Shown here one piece after another: positions 40,456 to 48,884 of a DNA stretch of 64,000 bases. Under the pieces are notes generated by a model, which worked only from the letters and a program-made list of their open reading frames with translations, was not told the origin of the DNA and did no database searches. The translations under genes and the position numbers were made by a program. Numbering within the stretch: position 1 is the first letter of the stretch; the number at the start of each line of letters is the position of its first letter. The stretch is from Kibdelosporangium sp. MJ126-NF4 (GTDB lineage: Bacteria; Actinomycetota; Actinomycetes; Mycobacteriales; Pseudonocardiaceae), in NCBI RefSeq assembly GCF_000826545.1, contig NZ_CDME01000015.1, forward strand, positions 388,207-452,206. The letters run 5' to 3'.

Positions 40456-41490
40456 TTGAGCTGCATGGGCGGAGAGGAAGGAGTCGATCACCTTCCACGT
40501 CGTGTCCCGCGCGCCGCGGCCGGTCAGCACACCGAGGTGACCGCCGGGGCACACCTCGAACCGGACCTCCGGCGAGGAGTCCAGCAGCCGGGTCAGCCTG
40601 CGGACCGCGGGCTCCGGTGCGATGCCGTCCGTCGCGCCCGCGATCACCTGGACCGGAACCTTGATGTCAGCCAGCGAGATCAGCCGTCCCTCGAGGTCGA
40701 CCACGCCGTCGTGCAGGTCGTTGCCCCGGAAGAACCGGTGGTACAGCTGCCCGAACGTGCGACCGGGATAGGCGACCATGTTGTCCATGAACCGGTCGAC
40801 CGCCTCGATCTGGGCGAGGAACTCCTTGTCGTCGAGATGCGACAGCACCGCGAGCGGCTTGGTGACGTACTTGTCCACCGAGCTCAGCTGGAACGCCCAG
40901 CGCACGATCTGCCTCGGCGCGCCGCCGAGCAGCCGGTAGGGCGCGGTCAGCAGCCAGCCGCCGGTCAGCTCGACCAACGGCCGCGCGGGCGCCACCAGCG
41001 GGATCGCGGTGAAGTCGATCGGGCTGGCCAGCGTGGTCAGCGACGCGATCGGCAGGTCCTGCTGGTCGGCGATGGTGAGCAGGGACAGGATGCCGCCGAG
41101 GCACCACGCCACCACGTGCACCGGCCGTCCGCCCGCGTCCTTGCTCGCCGCGCGGATCGCCCTCGGCAGGACCTCGTCGATCCAGTGCTCGATGCCCAGG
41201 CCGCGGTCGGAGAAGCTGACCGAGCCGTAGTCCACCAGGTACGTCGGCCTGCCCTGGCCGACCAGGTGCTCGGCGAGGCTGCAGTCGCGGCGCAGGTCGA
41301 AGCACAGTGCGGGCGCGGCCAGCGGCGGCACGAGCAGCACGGGATCGCCGGAACTGTCTCCCGTCATCCGGTAGACCCACCGGTTCGGGCCGTGGTCCAC
41401 CAGGACGCGCGGCGTCGGCCGGAGGTCCGCGATGCCACCGTTGAAGACCTTGTCCAGCACGTTCGACGCTGCTGCCGAGACACTGATCAT
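40453..41490 (-). CDS. PhaC-like alpha/beta hydrolase with cysteine nucleophile
   Basis: 345 residues. An alpha/beta-hydrolase resembling the catalytic half of polyhydroxyalkanoate synthases. The nucleophile elbow VVAWCLGGILSLL has Cys in place of Ser; GATDGIAPEP holds the aspartate and CPGGHLGVLTGRGARDTTW the histidine. True PHA synthases are about 560-600 residues, so the N-terminal domain is absent and polymer synthesis is doubtful; an acyl transferase or thioesterase is as likely. The start at 41490 was chosen because upstream in-frame sequence overlaps the aldehyde dehydrogenase gene. It is third in the SDR/aldehyde dehydrogenase operon, 85 bp after the latter. Confidence 0.8.
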   Translation of the reverse strand: MISVSAAASNVLDKVFNGGIADLRPTPRVLVDHGPNRWVYRMTGDSSGDPVLLVPPLAAPALCFDLRRDCSLAEHLVGQGRPTYLVDYGSVSFSDRGLGIEHWIDEVLPRAIRAASKDAGGRPVHVVAWCLGGILSLLTIADQQDLPIASLTTLASPIDFTAIPLVAPARPLVELTGGWLLTAPYRLLGGAPRQIVRWAFQLSSVDKYVTKPLAVLSHLDDKEFLAQIEAVDRFMDNMVAYPGRTFGQLYHRFFRGNDLHDGVVDLEGRLISLADIKVPVQVIAGATDGIAPEPAVRRLTRLLDSSPEVRFEVCPGGHLGVLTGRGARDTTWKVIDSFLSAHAAQ

Positions 41491-41575
41491 GTTTTGATTA
41501 TGTGCTTCCTGATCCGTTCGGCGTACGCGCGAGAGGGTGTGACGTTGTCCGCGATCCCGACGAGTGGGATCACCT

Positions 41576-43114
41576 TCACCGGATACCCGCCCTGCGAACA
41601 ACCCGAAATAGCGTCTGCATTCCCTTGGCATACCAGCCGAACGGCAGCCAACTCGGTGGTGTGGACAGCGGAACACGTTGCACCGAGACGTTCTGCGCCT
41701 CGGTGTACTTCAGCAGCCCCTCGACGCCGTTGCGCCGCCCGACACCGGAGTCCTTCATGCCGCCCATCGGCGCGTCCGCGCTGCCGAAGCCGACCACGTG
41801 CCCGTCGTTGATGTTCACTGTGCCCGCTTTGAGCTGCGCGGCGACCAACTCCGCGTGCGCGACGGACTTGCTGTAGACGCTGGCGTTCAGGCCGTAGGAC
41901 GTGGCGTTCGCGCGGTCGATCGCTTCCTTGTCGTCGCCGACACGGTAGATCGACACGACCGGGCCGAAGGTTTCGTTGTCGTGGCAGAGCATCTCCGGTG
42001 TGACGTCCGTCAGCACGGTCGGTTCGTAGAAGAACGGGCCCAATTCGGGCCGCGGCCTGCCACCGGCCAACACGGTCGCGCCCTTGGCTCGCGCGTCCTC
42101 GACGTGCCGGGTCACCGTTTCCAGTTGGCGCTGCGAGGTCAGCGAGCCCATGTCCGCGCTGTAGTCGAACGCGGCGGCCAGGTTCATCGCGGTGACCTCG
42201 TCCACGAAGCGCCGCGTGAACCGGTCGTAGACGTCGGTGTGCACGAACAAGCGCTCGGGCGACATGCAGAGCTGGCCGGAGTTGGAGAAGCACGTCTGCA
42301 CGGCACCGGCCACGGCCTTGGGCACGTTCGCGTCGTCCAGGACCAGCAACGGGTTCTTGCCACCGAGCTCCAGCGAACAGCCGACGAGACGGTGCCCGGC
42401 GCGTGCCGCGATCTCCCGGCCGGTGCGTGTCGACCCGGTGAAGCCGACGTAGTCCACCGTGTCCACAATGGCCGTTCCGACGATCGGGCCGTCGCCGATC
42501 ACCACCCGCAGCAGCCCTTCCGGCAGACCGGCCCGGTACAGCAGGTCGACGCCGTACAATGTGCACAGCGAGGTCTGGGTGTCCGGCTTGAGCACCACCG
42601 CGTTCCCGGCGATCAACGCGGGAATCAGGTCGGTGAACGCCAGCGCGAACGGGTAGTTCCACGGTGTGATGATCCCGACGACGCCCTTGGGAGCACGCAG
42701 TTCCGTGGTCTTGACCAGACCGGGAACCATGCCTTCCCGTCGTTGCGGAGCCAGCAGGCCCGGCGCCTTGCGGGCGTAGTAGCCGACCGTGACCAGCGGC
42801 GCGGACACCTCAAGGAAAGCGTCACGCCGGGACTTCCCGGTCTCCGCCTGCACGATGTCGATCAGCTCGTCGGTGTGCGTGAGCAGCAGGCCGTGGAACC
42901 GCTCGAAGATCGCGATCCGGTCGGCGACCGCGATGCCCGCCCAGCGTTGCTGTGCCTGCCGCGCGGCCTCGACGGCGTCCGTCACGTCCTGCGGCGACGA
43001 GCGCGGCACCTTGGCCAGCGTGCCGCCGCTGAAGACGTCCACGGTGCCGAACGTGTCGGCCGTGGATGCCGAGACCCGGTCGCACAGCCTGGCGACCACC
43101 GCGTCCGTGATCAT
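41576..43114 (-). CDS. Aldehyde dehydrogenase (succinic semialdehyde dehydrogenase GabD2-like)
   Basis: 512 residues. GVVGIITPWNYPFALAFTDL (NAD site), ELGGKNP with the general-base glutamate (near 257) and NSGQLCMSPERLFV with the catalytic cysteine (near 291). Its length, LKPDTQTSLCTLYGVDLLYRAGLPEGL and the C-terminal APMGGMKDSGVGRRNGVEGLLKYTE match mycobacterial GabD2. The real substrate in this lipid-type operon may be a longer aldehyde. Its ATG overlaps the SDR stop (ATGA). Confidence 0.88.
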   Translation of the reverse strand: MITDAVVARLCDRVSASTADTFGTVDVFSGGTLAKVPRSSPQDVTDAVEAARQAQQRWAGIAVADRIAIFERFHGLLLTHTDELIDIVQAETGKSRRDAFLEVSAPLVTVGYYARKAPGLLAPQRREGMVPGLVKTTELRAPKGVVGIITPWNYPFALAFTDLIPALIAGNAVVLKPDTQTSLCTLYGVDLLYRAGLPEGLLRVVIGDGPIVGTAIVDTVDYVGFTGSTRTGREIAARAGHRLVGCSLELGGKNPLLVLDDANVPKAVAGAVQTCFSNSGQLCMSPERLFVHTDVYDRFTRRFVDEVTAMNLAAAFDYSADMGSLTSQRQLETVTRHVEDARAKGATVLAGGRPRPELGPFFYEPTVLTDVTPEMLCHDNETFGPVVSIYRVGDDKEAIDRANATSYGLNASVYSKSVAHAELVAAQLKAGTVNINDGHVVGFGSADAPMGGMKDSGVGRRNGVEGLLKYTEAQNVSVQRVPLSTPPSWLPFGWYAKGMQTLFRVVRRAGIR

Positions 43115-43971
43115 TTCTTCATCCCGTGCGCCTCGTCGGCCGCGGGCGCGCTCGCCGCGGCACGTGACTCGTATCCGGCTCGTTCAGCCGAGTTTGCCGC
43201 ATCGGAGAGGAGGCGGTCACCTTTGAGCGTGCGCACCATCCACTCGGCGAAGGCACGCGGCACCAGTCGGGTGAACCGGTTGATCGTGCCGACCGATTTC
43301 GGCACGTACACCTCGAACCTGGGGCTGCGCAACGCGTCCACCGTGGCCTTGGCGACCTGTTCCGGCGTGACGGTCTTGACCGGGCCGTCGTTGTTGATGC
43401 CCGCGGCGAGCTCGGTCTGGACGACCGCGGGCATCACCAGCGTCGTCTCGATGCCCGATCCCCGCAGCTCGAGGCGCACGGCCTCGGTCAGTCCGACGAC
43501 ACCGTGCTTGGTGGCGCAGTAGGTTGCCGCGCCGGGGAAACCGCCCTTGCCCGCGACGGACGCGACGTTGACGATGTGGCCGGTCGCGCGCGGCCGCATG
43601 CGTTTGACCGCCTCACGGGTGCCGTGGATGACGCCGTGCAGGTTGATCTCCAGCTGGTGCATGGTGGAGACGTCGTCCTCGTCCTCGAACCGGCCGAGCG
43701 GCATGATCCCGGCGTTGTTGATCAGGACGTCGAGTGGGCCGGTGCGGCTCTCCACCTCGTCGAGGAACTTGGTGAACCCGGCCGGATCGGTGACGTCCAG
43801 CTGCAGCGCGAGCACGCCGAGCCTGGCCGCCGTCGCCTCGGCCGTCGCGAGGTCGAGGTCCCCGATCACGACCTTGGCCCCGGCTCTGACCAGCTCCTGC
43901 ACCATGGCAGCGCCGATCCCGCGGGCACCGCCCGTGACCACCACGACCTTGCCTGAGAGCGAACGTGCCAC
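43111..43971 (-). CDS. Short-chain dehydrogenase/reductase (SDR)
   Basis: 286 residues. Cofactor motif VTGGARGIGAAMV, NNAG (INNAGIMPLG), catalytic Ser in NVASVAG and Tyr/Lys in ATYCATKHG. The C-terminal extension (SPRFEVYVPKSVGTINRFTRLVPRAFAEWMVR) resembles mycobacterial SDRs of lipid or steroid metabolism. The GTG at 43971 has GGAGG upstream; a longer start would run across the divergent promoter. It is first in the operon SDR, aldehyde dehydrogenase, PhaC-like hydrolase, probably controlled by the divergent TetR through the shared palindrome at 44003-44029. Confidence 0.87.
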   Translation of the reverse strand: MARSLSGKVVVVTGGARGIGAAMVQELVRAGAKVVIGDLDLATAEATAARLGVLALQLDVTDPAGFTKFLDEVESRTGPLDVLINNAGIMPLGRFEDEDDVSTMHQLEINLHGVIHGTREAVKRMRPRATGHIVNVASVAGKGGFPGAATYCATKHGVVGLTEAVRLELRGSGIETTLVMPAVVQTELAAGINNDGPVKTVTPEQVAKATVDALRSPRFEVYVPKSVGTINRFTRLVPRAFAEWMVRTLKGDRLLSDAANSAERAGYESRAAASAPAADEAHGMKK

Positions 43972-44002
43972 GCCGCACCTCCGGATCGCCGGACTGTCCA
44001 AC

Positions 44003-44029
44003 TAACATACACACTTGCAGGTATTGTTA
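44003..44029. promoter_or_regulatory. Divergent promoter and operator between SDR and TetR genes
   Basis: TAACATAC (44003-44010) and GTATTGTTA (44021-44029) form an imperfect inverted repeat around an ACTTGCAGGT centre. TATTGT (44022-44027) is a -10 for the TetR gene, 6 nt before its ATG. TATGTT (complement of 44004-44009) is a -10 for the SDR operon. One bound repressor could block both. Confidence 0.5.
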
Positions 44030-44033
44030 CGCC

Positions 44034-44666
44034 ATGCCGGCGACAAGAACCTCGAAAACCGGCCGTACGCAGGAGGAACGCAGCGCGGCAATGCGCTCGC
44101 GACTGCTCGACGCGACCATCGACTGCCTCGTCGAGTACGGCTACTCGGGAACAACGACGACACGAGTGGCCGAACGCGCGGGCGTCACCCGCGGAGCCCA
44201 GGTCCACCACTTCCCCACCAAGGCCGACCTGGTCACGGCGGCGGTCCGGGACATCGCCCAGCGCCGGGCCAGGCTGGCCGAGACACGCCTGGACGAGCTG
44301 GCGACCTCGGCCGACCCGATCGGCGACACGCTCGACCTGCTCTGGGACATCCACCAGGGCCCGATCTTCGCCGCGAGCACCGAACTGCTGCTCGCCGCAC
44401 GGACGGACACCGAGCTACGCGCCCTGGTCTCCTCGGTCGAGCCGGAGGTCAGCGACGTGATCGTCACGTTCGGCAGGCGCCTCTTCGGCCCGAAGGCCGA
44501 CACCGCCCAGTTCCGGCACTACGCGTACACAGCCATGGACACCGTCCGCGGCCTGCTCGTCGGTTCGTGGGCATATCCCGACGACTCCCAGCTCGACGCC
44601 CGGTGGCAGCGCGCCAAGGCCTGCCTGCGCCTGGTCGCCCCACCGGAGCTGGCAGTCGTGAAGTAG
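44034..44666 (+). CDS. TetR-family regulator of the SDR/ALDH operon (inferred)
   Basis: 210 residues. The helix-turn-helix is RLLDATIDCLVEYGYSGTTTTRVAERAGVTRGAQVHHFPTKADLV (about residues 23-67). The RGAQVHHFPTK form of the recognition helix is shared with a group of actinobacterial TetR proteins of lipid catabolism. The divergent arrangement, with 62 bp and one palindrome between the genes, makes the SDR operon the probable target. The transcript is probably leaderless. A terminator hairpin follows at 44678-44692. Confidence 0.88.
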   Translation: MPATRTSKTGRTQEERSAAMRSRLLDATIDCLVEYGYSGTTTTRVAERAGVTRGAQVHHFPTKADLVTAAVRDIAQRRARLAETRLDELATSADPIGDTLDLLWDIHQGPIFAASTELLLAARTDTELRALVSSVEPEVSDVIVTFGRRLFGPKADTAQFRHYAYTAMDTVRGLLVGSWAYPDDSQLDARWQRAKACLRLVAPPELAVVK

Positions 44667-44677
44667 GGCTGTCCTCA

Positions 44678-44692
44678 CCCCCGCTTCGGGGG
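44678..44692 (+). terminator. Hairpin terminator after TetR gene
   Basis: CCCCCG-CTT-CGGGGG, 6 bp, 11 nt after the stop. No T-run follows. Confidence 0.55.
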
Positions 44693-44737
44693 CGCGCATG
44701 ATGGTCCGGGTATCGGCATGGCGGCCAGGCTTGGCGC

Positions 44738-45643
44738 ATGCCAAGCACCCGACGGAACTTTCTCACGCTGGCCGCCGCTGGGGCCACGTCACTGGCAGTC
44801 GCACACCCGGCATATGCCACTGAGCGGATCACGCCGATAAAGATCAAGACCGGCGTCGGTACGTTCGACGCCGTCGCCGCCGGGCCGCGCAACGGCCGGA
44901 AAGTTCTGCTGCTCCACGGCTTTCCCGAGCTCGGGATCGAGTGGGAGGACCAGTTGCTGGCACTGGCGGCCGCCGGGTACCGGGCGGTGGCGCCCGATCA
45001 GCGAGGCTATTCGCCGGGTGTACGGCCGCCGGGTATCGAGGACTACGGGCTGGACTATGGCGCGAACGACGTTGTCGAGATCGCGGATGCGTTGGGCTGG
45101 CACAAGTTCGACCTGGTCGGGCACGACTGGGGTGCGTGTGTCGCGTGGATCGCCGCAGCCCGGTATGAACACCGTGTTCGGACGGTGACCGCTGTGTCCG
45201 TGCCGCACCTCGGCGCGTTCGCCGAGGCGTTGGCGAGCAACTGCGAGCAGCGGACGATGTCGGAGTACATGGACTTCTTCCGGCAGCCGACCCCTGTCCC
45301 GGAGAACAAGATCCTCGCGAGCAAGCTGACGCTGCCCGGCGTACCGGCTCGCAAATGCGAGATGTACCAGGAACGCCTCTCCCAGCCCGGCGCGTTGACC
45401 GCCGCGTTGAACTGGTACCGGGCCAACGACTTCACGGGGTATGAGCAGGTTGTCCGTGTGCCCACGTTGTTCATCGCGAGCGATGACGACCCGTTCGTGG
45501 CTGCTTCCGGCGTAGTGCGGACCCACCGATGGGTGAAGGGCCCGTATCGCCTGGAGGTGCTCCAGAGGGCCGGGCACAACGTGCCAGAAGTGGCCGCCGG
45601 GGAGACGTCCGCGCTGCTGCTCGAGCACCTGCGGAAGTACTGA
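44738..45643 (+). CDS. Tat-exported epoxide-hydrolase-like alpha/beta hydrolase
   Basis: 301 residues. Twin-arginine signal STRRNFLTLAAAGATSLAVA with cleavage near AYA (about residue 27). The alpha/beta fold has the oxyanion motif LHGFPELGIEW, the nucleophile elbow GHDWGACVAW with an aspartate nucleophile (the epoxide hydrolase/haloalkane dehalogenase type), and the catalytic histidine in QRAGHNVPEVAAG. It would open epoxides or dehalogenate outside the cytoplasm; the substrate is unknown. A single gene between two terminators (44678-44692 and 45656-45674). Confidence 0.87.
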   Translation: MPSTRRNFLTLAAAGATSLAVAHPAYATERITPIKIKTGVGTFDAVAAGPRNGRKVLLLHGFPELGIEWEDQLLALAAAGYRAVAPDQRGYSPGVRPPGIEDYGLDYGANDVVEIADALGWHKFDLVGHDWGACVAWIAAARYEHRVRTVTAVSVPHLGAFAEALASNCEQRTMSEYMDFFRQPTPVPENKILASKLTLPGVPARKCEMYQERLSQPGALTAALNWYRANDFTGYEQVVRVPTLFIASDDDPFVAASGVVRTHRWVKGPYRLEVLQRAGHNVPEVAAGETSALLLEHLRKY

Positions 45644-45655
45644 TGTCCTAGGTAG

Positions 45656-45674
45656 ACGCCCGGATGGGCGTTTT
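45656..45674 (+). terminator. Terminator of the epoxide-hydrolase-like gene
   Basis: ACGCCC-GGAT-GGGCGT followed by TTT, 12 nt after the stop. Confidence 0.75.
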
Positions 45675-45732
45675 GTCGGGGGCCGCTCCAGGAGTGTCCG
45701 AAAATCACAATGCTGGGGCGTGCGCACAGGCC

Positions 45733-45738
45733 TAGCAT
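45733..45738 (+). promoter_or_regulatory. -10 of tmsA-tmsB operon, probably leaderless
   Basis: TAGCAT lies 7 nt before the ATG at 45746, with no ribosome site between. Confidence 0.4.
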
Positions 45739-45745
45739 CGTTGGT

Positions 45746-47074
45746 ATGGGCAACCAACAGGCCCTGGTGGGCCATGACCGGGCTGCGGCGACACTCCGTG
45801 CCGAGTACGCGGCTCTGCCCCAGGGGACTCCGGTCCGGCTGGCCAAGTCCACATCCAACCTGTTCCGGTTCCGCGATCCCGCCACCCGGACGCTCGACGT
45901 CAGCCGGTTCGCCGGTGTGCTGAGCGTCGACGCCGAGCAGCGGACCGCGGACGTCGGCGGAATGACGACCTACGAGGATCTGGTCGACGCGACCCTGCCG
46001 TACGGCCTGATGCCGCTGGTCGTCCCGCAGCTGAAAACGATCACGCTCGGCGGGGCCGTCGCCGGGCTGGGGATCGAGTCGACCTCGATGCGCAACGGCC
46101 TGCCACACGAATCCGTGCTGGAGATGGAGATCCTGACCGGCGACGGCCGGATCGTCCGGCTGGAGCGCGGGGACGAGCGGTTCCGCGCGTTCCCCAACTC
46201 GTACGGCACGTTCGGCTACGCCCTGCGACTGAAGATCGAGTTGCAGCCGGTGGAACCGTACGTCGAACTGCGGCACGTGCGGTTCGACGACCCGGCGGTG
46301 ATCGCCGAGTACACCGACGCGGACTTCGTGGACGGCACGGTCTTCGGTCCAGGAGAGCAGTACCTGACCATCGGTCGATTTGTCGACAAACCAACGCACC
46401 GCCCGAGTGATTACACCGGGACGGAGATCTTCTACAAGTCCGTCAGGGAACGTTCGGCTGACCTGCTGACTGTGCGGGACTACCTCTGGCGCTGGGACAC
46501 CGACTGGTTCTGGTGCTCACGCGCCTTCGGCGCCCAGATCCCCTGGGTGCGCCGGATGTGGCCGAAGCAGTACCTGCGCTCGGACGTGTACCGGAAACTG
46601 GTCGTGCTCGACCGGAAGTACGGCGTGACCAAGCGGGCACGGCAGCTCAGGGGCTCCCCGGACCGCGAGCCGGTGATCCAGGACGTGGAGATCCCGCTGG
46701 CGCGGCTCGGCGAGTTCCTCGACTTCTTCCATCGGGACATCGGCATCAGCCCCGTCTGGCTGTGCCCGGTGAAGCTGCGGGACGCGACGACCTGGCCGCT
46801 GTACCCGATGGACCCGGGGACGCTGTACGTGAACGTCGGTTTCTGGGCGACGGTGCCACTGGCGCCGGGTCAGCGACCGGGACACCACAACCGCCTCATC
46901 GAGCAGGTCGTCACCGACCTCGGCGGACACAAGTCGTTGTACTCGGAGTCCTTCTACTCGCGCGAGGACTTCTGGCGGTTGTACAACGGTGAGCGCTATC
47001 GCGCCATGAAACTCCAGTTCGATCCGGACGGTCGGTTGCCCGACCTCTACGACAAGTGCGTGCGGGGTAGTTAG
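45746..47074 (+). CDS. tmsA: FAD-linked reductase for 10-methyl fatty acid synthesis
   Basis: 442 residues. FAD-binding type 4 (PCMH-like) oxidoreductase related to the DWARF1/DHCR24 group. GVLSVDAEQRTADVGGMTTYEDLV and LGGAVAGLGIESTSMRNGLPHESVLEMEILTGDGR form the FAD site. The C-terminal domain has the sterol-reductase-like SPVWLCPVKLRD and LYVNVGFW. The next gene is a cyclopropane-synthase-type methyltransferase starting one base after its stop. In actinomycetes this pair turns oleate into 10-methylenestearate and then 10-methylstearate (tuberculostearic acid); this protein would do the reduction. Confidence 0.85.
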   Translation: MGNQQALVGHDRAAATLRAEYAALPQGTPVRLAKSTSNLFRFRDPATRTLDVSRFAGVLSVDAEQRTADVGGMTTYEDLVDATLPYGLMPLVVPQLKTITLGGAVAGLGIESTSMRNGLPHESVLEMEILTGDGRIVRLERGDERFRAFPNSYGTFGYALRLKIELQPVEPYVELRHVRFDDPAVIAEYTDADFVDGTVFGPGEQYLTIGRFVDKPTHRPSDYTGTEIFYKSVRERSADLLTVRDYLWRWDTDWFWCSRAFGAQIPWVRRMWPKQYLRSDVYRKLVVLDRKYGVTKRARQLRGSPDREPVIQDVEIPLARLGEFLDFFHRDIGISPVWLCPVKLRDATTWPLYPMDPGTLYVNVGFWATVPLAPGQRPGHHNRLIEQVVTDLGGHKSLYSESFYSREDFWRLYNGERYRAMKLQFDPDGRLPDLYDKCVRGS

Positions 47075-48310
47075 ATGATGCGAATCGCGGAAGCCATCTA
47101 TGAGGTGACCGGCCCAGACGTGCCGGTCGAGTTCGTCGCCTACGACGGCAGCCGGGCAGGCGCCCAAGGCGCCGAAGTGCGCGTGGACGTGCGGTCACCG
47201 CTCGCCCTGTCGCACATCGCCAGCTCGCCCAACAGCCTCGGCCTTGTCCGTGCCTACGTGACAGGCGCGCTGGAGATCGTCGGCGACATGTACACGGCAC
47301 TGGCCGCCATCCCGGAGGTGCGGCTGCGGGAGATCCCGGCGTCGCTGCGGGTGAAGCTGGCGGCGAAACTGGCCGGAGCAAGGCTGCTGTGGCCGACGAA
47401 ACCACCGGCACAGGAAAGACGAATGGCAGGAGAACGCCACTCCCGCATGCGCGACGCGGAGGCGATCTCTCACCACTACGACGTGTCGAACAAGTTCTAC
47501 GAATGGGTACTCGGCCCGTCGATGGCCTACACCTGCGCGGTGTACGAGACCGAGAAGTCAACCCTCGAGGAAGCCCAGTACGCCAAACACGACCTGGTCG
47601 CCCGCAAACTCGCGCTGCGGCCGGGAATGCGCCTGCTCGACGTGGGCTGCGGCTGGGGCGGAATGGTGATCCACGCGGCGAAGCACTACGGAGTACAAGC
47701 GCTCGGCGTGACCCTGTCGGCGAACCAGGCGGAGTGGGCACAGAAGCGGATAGCCCAGGAAGGCCTCGGTGACCTGGCGGAAGTGCGGCACCTGGACTAC
47801 CGCGCGGTGAAGGAGTCGAACTTCGACGCGATCAGCTCGATAGGTCTGACCGAGCACATCGGCGAAGCGAACCTGGAATCCTACTTCGAGCTGCTGTACA
47901 GCAAACTGAAGACAGGCGGGCGGATCCTGAACCACTGCATCACCCGCCCCGACAACCTCCGCAACGCACAGACCAGGAGCTTCATCAACCGCTACGTCTT
48001 CCCGGACGGAGAACTCCTCGGCCCAGGAAGAATCCTCTCCCAGATGCACGACACCGGCTTCGAGGTCCGGCACGAGGAAAACCTCCGCGAGCACTACGCC
48101 AGAACGTTGGCAGGCTGGTGCGAGAACCTGGAACGAAACTGGGAGGAAGCGGTCAACGAAGTAGGACCGCACACGGCGAGAGTCTGGCGCCTCTACATGG
48201 CAGGCTCACGGCTGGGCTTCGAGCGCAACTGGATCCAGCTACACCAAATCCTCGGCGTGAAAACCGACAGCCACGGCCACTCGGGAATGCCCCTCCGCCC
48301 AGACTGGTGA
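47075..48310 (+). CDS. tmsB: SAM-dependent fatty acyl methyltransferase (CFA-synthase-like)
   Basis: 411 residues. The N-terminal lipid-binding domain is followed by a methyltransferase domain with AISHHYDVSNKFYEWVLGPSMAYTCAVY, the SAM motif LLDVGCGWGGMVIHAA (near residue 190), GVTLSANQ and SSIGLTEHIG. These are the cyclopropane fatty acid synthase landmarks. It adds a methyl group to the double bond of a membrane phospholipid acyl chain; with tmsA next to it the product is probably a 10-methyl rather than a cyclopropane chain. The ATG directly follows the tmsA stop. A strong terminator follows. Confidence 0.88.
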   Translation: MMRIAEAIYEVTGPDVPVEFVAYDGSRAGAQGAEVRVDVRSPLALSHIASSPNSLGLVRAYVTGALEIVGDMYTALAAIPEVRLREIPASLRVKLAAKLAGARLLWPTKPPAQERRMAGERHSRMRDAEAISHHYDVSNKFYEWVLGPSMAYTCAVYETEKSTLEEAQYAKHDLVARKLALRPGMRLLDVGCGWGGMVIHAAKHYGVQALGVTLSANQAEWAQKRIAQEGLGDLAEVRHLDYRAVKESNFDAISSIGLTEHIGEANLESYFELLYSKLKTGGRILNHCITRPDNLRNAQTRSFINRYVFPDGELLGPGRILSQMHDTGFEVRHEENLREHYARTLAGWCENLERNWEEAVNEVGPHTARVWRLYMAGSRLGFERNWIQLHQILGVKTDSHGHSGMPLRPDW

Positions 48311-48328
48311 ACCACCACCCGAGCGAAA

Positions 48329-48353
48329 GCCCCACCTCAAACCGAGGTGGGGC
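48329..48353 (+). terminator. Terminator of the tmsA-tmsB operon
   Basis: GCCCCACCTC-AAACC-GAGGTGGGGC, perfect 10-bp stem 18 nt after the stop. Confidence 0.8.
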
Positions 48354-48418
48354 AGAAGCCCCCAGTACCCGAACGAACAAGCCCCACCCCCGGAAAGACC
48401 GCGCGAAAGCGCAGTCGG

Positions 48419-48548
48419 GGTGCTAGTGGCTCACGCACATGCCCAGTCAGGCGTGCTGGAGGCTCGCGTGTGAGCGCAGACGGGCGTGCTGGTGGCTTGC
48501 GCGTATGCGCGGGCAGGGCGTGCTGGTGGCTCGCGCGCCAGCGCAGAG
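48419..48548 (+). repeat. Small-hairpin tandem array, four units
   Basis: Four 31-34 nt units of the form GGCGTGCTGGTGGCTYGCGCG-N-GCGC. The right part of each folds as a GCGC hairpin with a variable centre (GTAT, CA and so on), while the GTGCTGG part is conserved. It directly precedes long-stem repeat 5. Confidence 0.75.
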
Positions 48549-48561
48549 GAGTGCTTCGGGT

Positions 48562-48703
48562 GTGTTCCCTTCCGTATGGCCTGGGCGCAGCCAAACCACA
48601 ACGGGTCAGGAGGTCGGCCCACCCAAACCAACCCACAGCGCAGGCCCTACCGACCTCTTGACCCGTTGTGGTTTCCTCCGGCAGGCCATACGGAAGGGAA
48701 CAC
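48562..48703 (+). repeat. Long-stem repeat 5 (forward, class B)
   Basis: The best-formed copy. Outer 22-bp arms 48562-48583 and 48682-48703 pair perfectly. Inner 22-bp arms 48596-48617 and 48650-48671 pair with one G.T wobble. Relative to class A, four positions of each inner arm differ and every change is matched on the other arm. Confidence 0.9.
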
Positions 48704-48846
48704 GCCCGCCTCCACCCGACCCACAAAAGCACTAGAACGATGAGCCAGCGGCTAGAGATCCTGTGTTCCCCTTTTGGCGGCCTGCCGTCCGGCGAGGACC
48801 TGCTTGTCAAGACTGGCGGCCTGCCTCCCGGCGAGGGGAAATCTTG
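48704..48846 (+). repeat. Tail of long-stem repeat 5
   Basis: Carries the conserved tail (CACTAGAACGATGAGCC, CTGTGTTCCCCTTTTGG) and then two copies of the GGCGGCCTGCC...GGCGAGG segment (48776 and 48814), separated by CCTGCTTGTCAAGA. Here the segment is duplicated rather than inverted. No gene is present to 48884. Confidence 0.55.
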
Positions 48847-48884
48847 AAAGCCACCAAGCGGCTCGACTGTGGGGAAGTGCCTGA

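Noticed and set aside
48419..48548. CRISPR array
   Set aside because: Units are nearly contiguous hairpins of 31-34 nt with only a few variable bases in the centre, no spacers of 30 nt or more, and no cas genes nearby.
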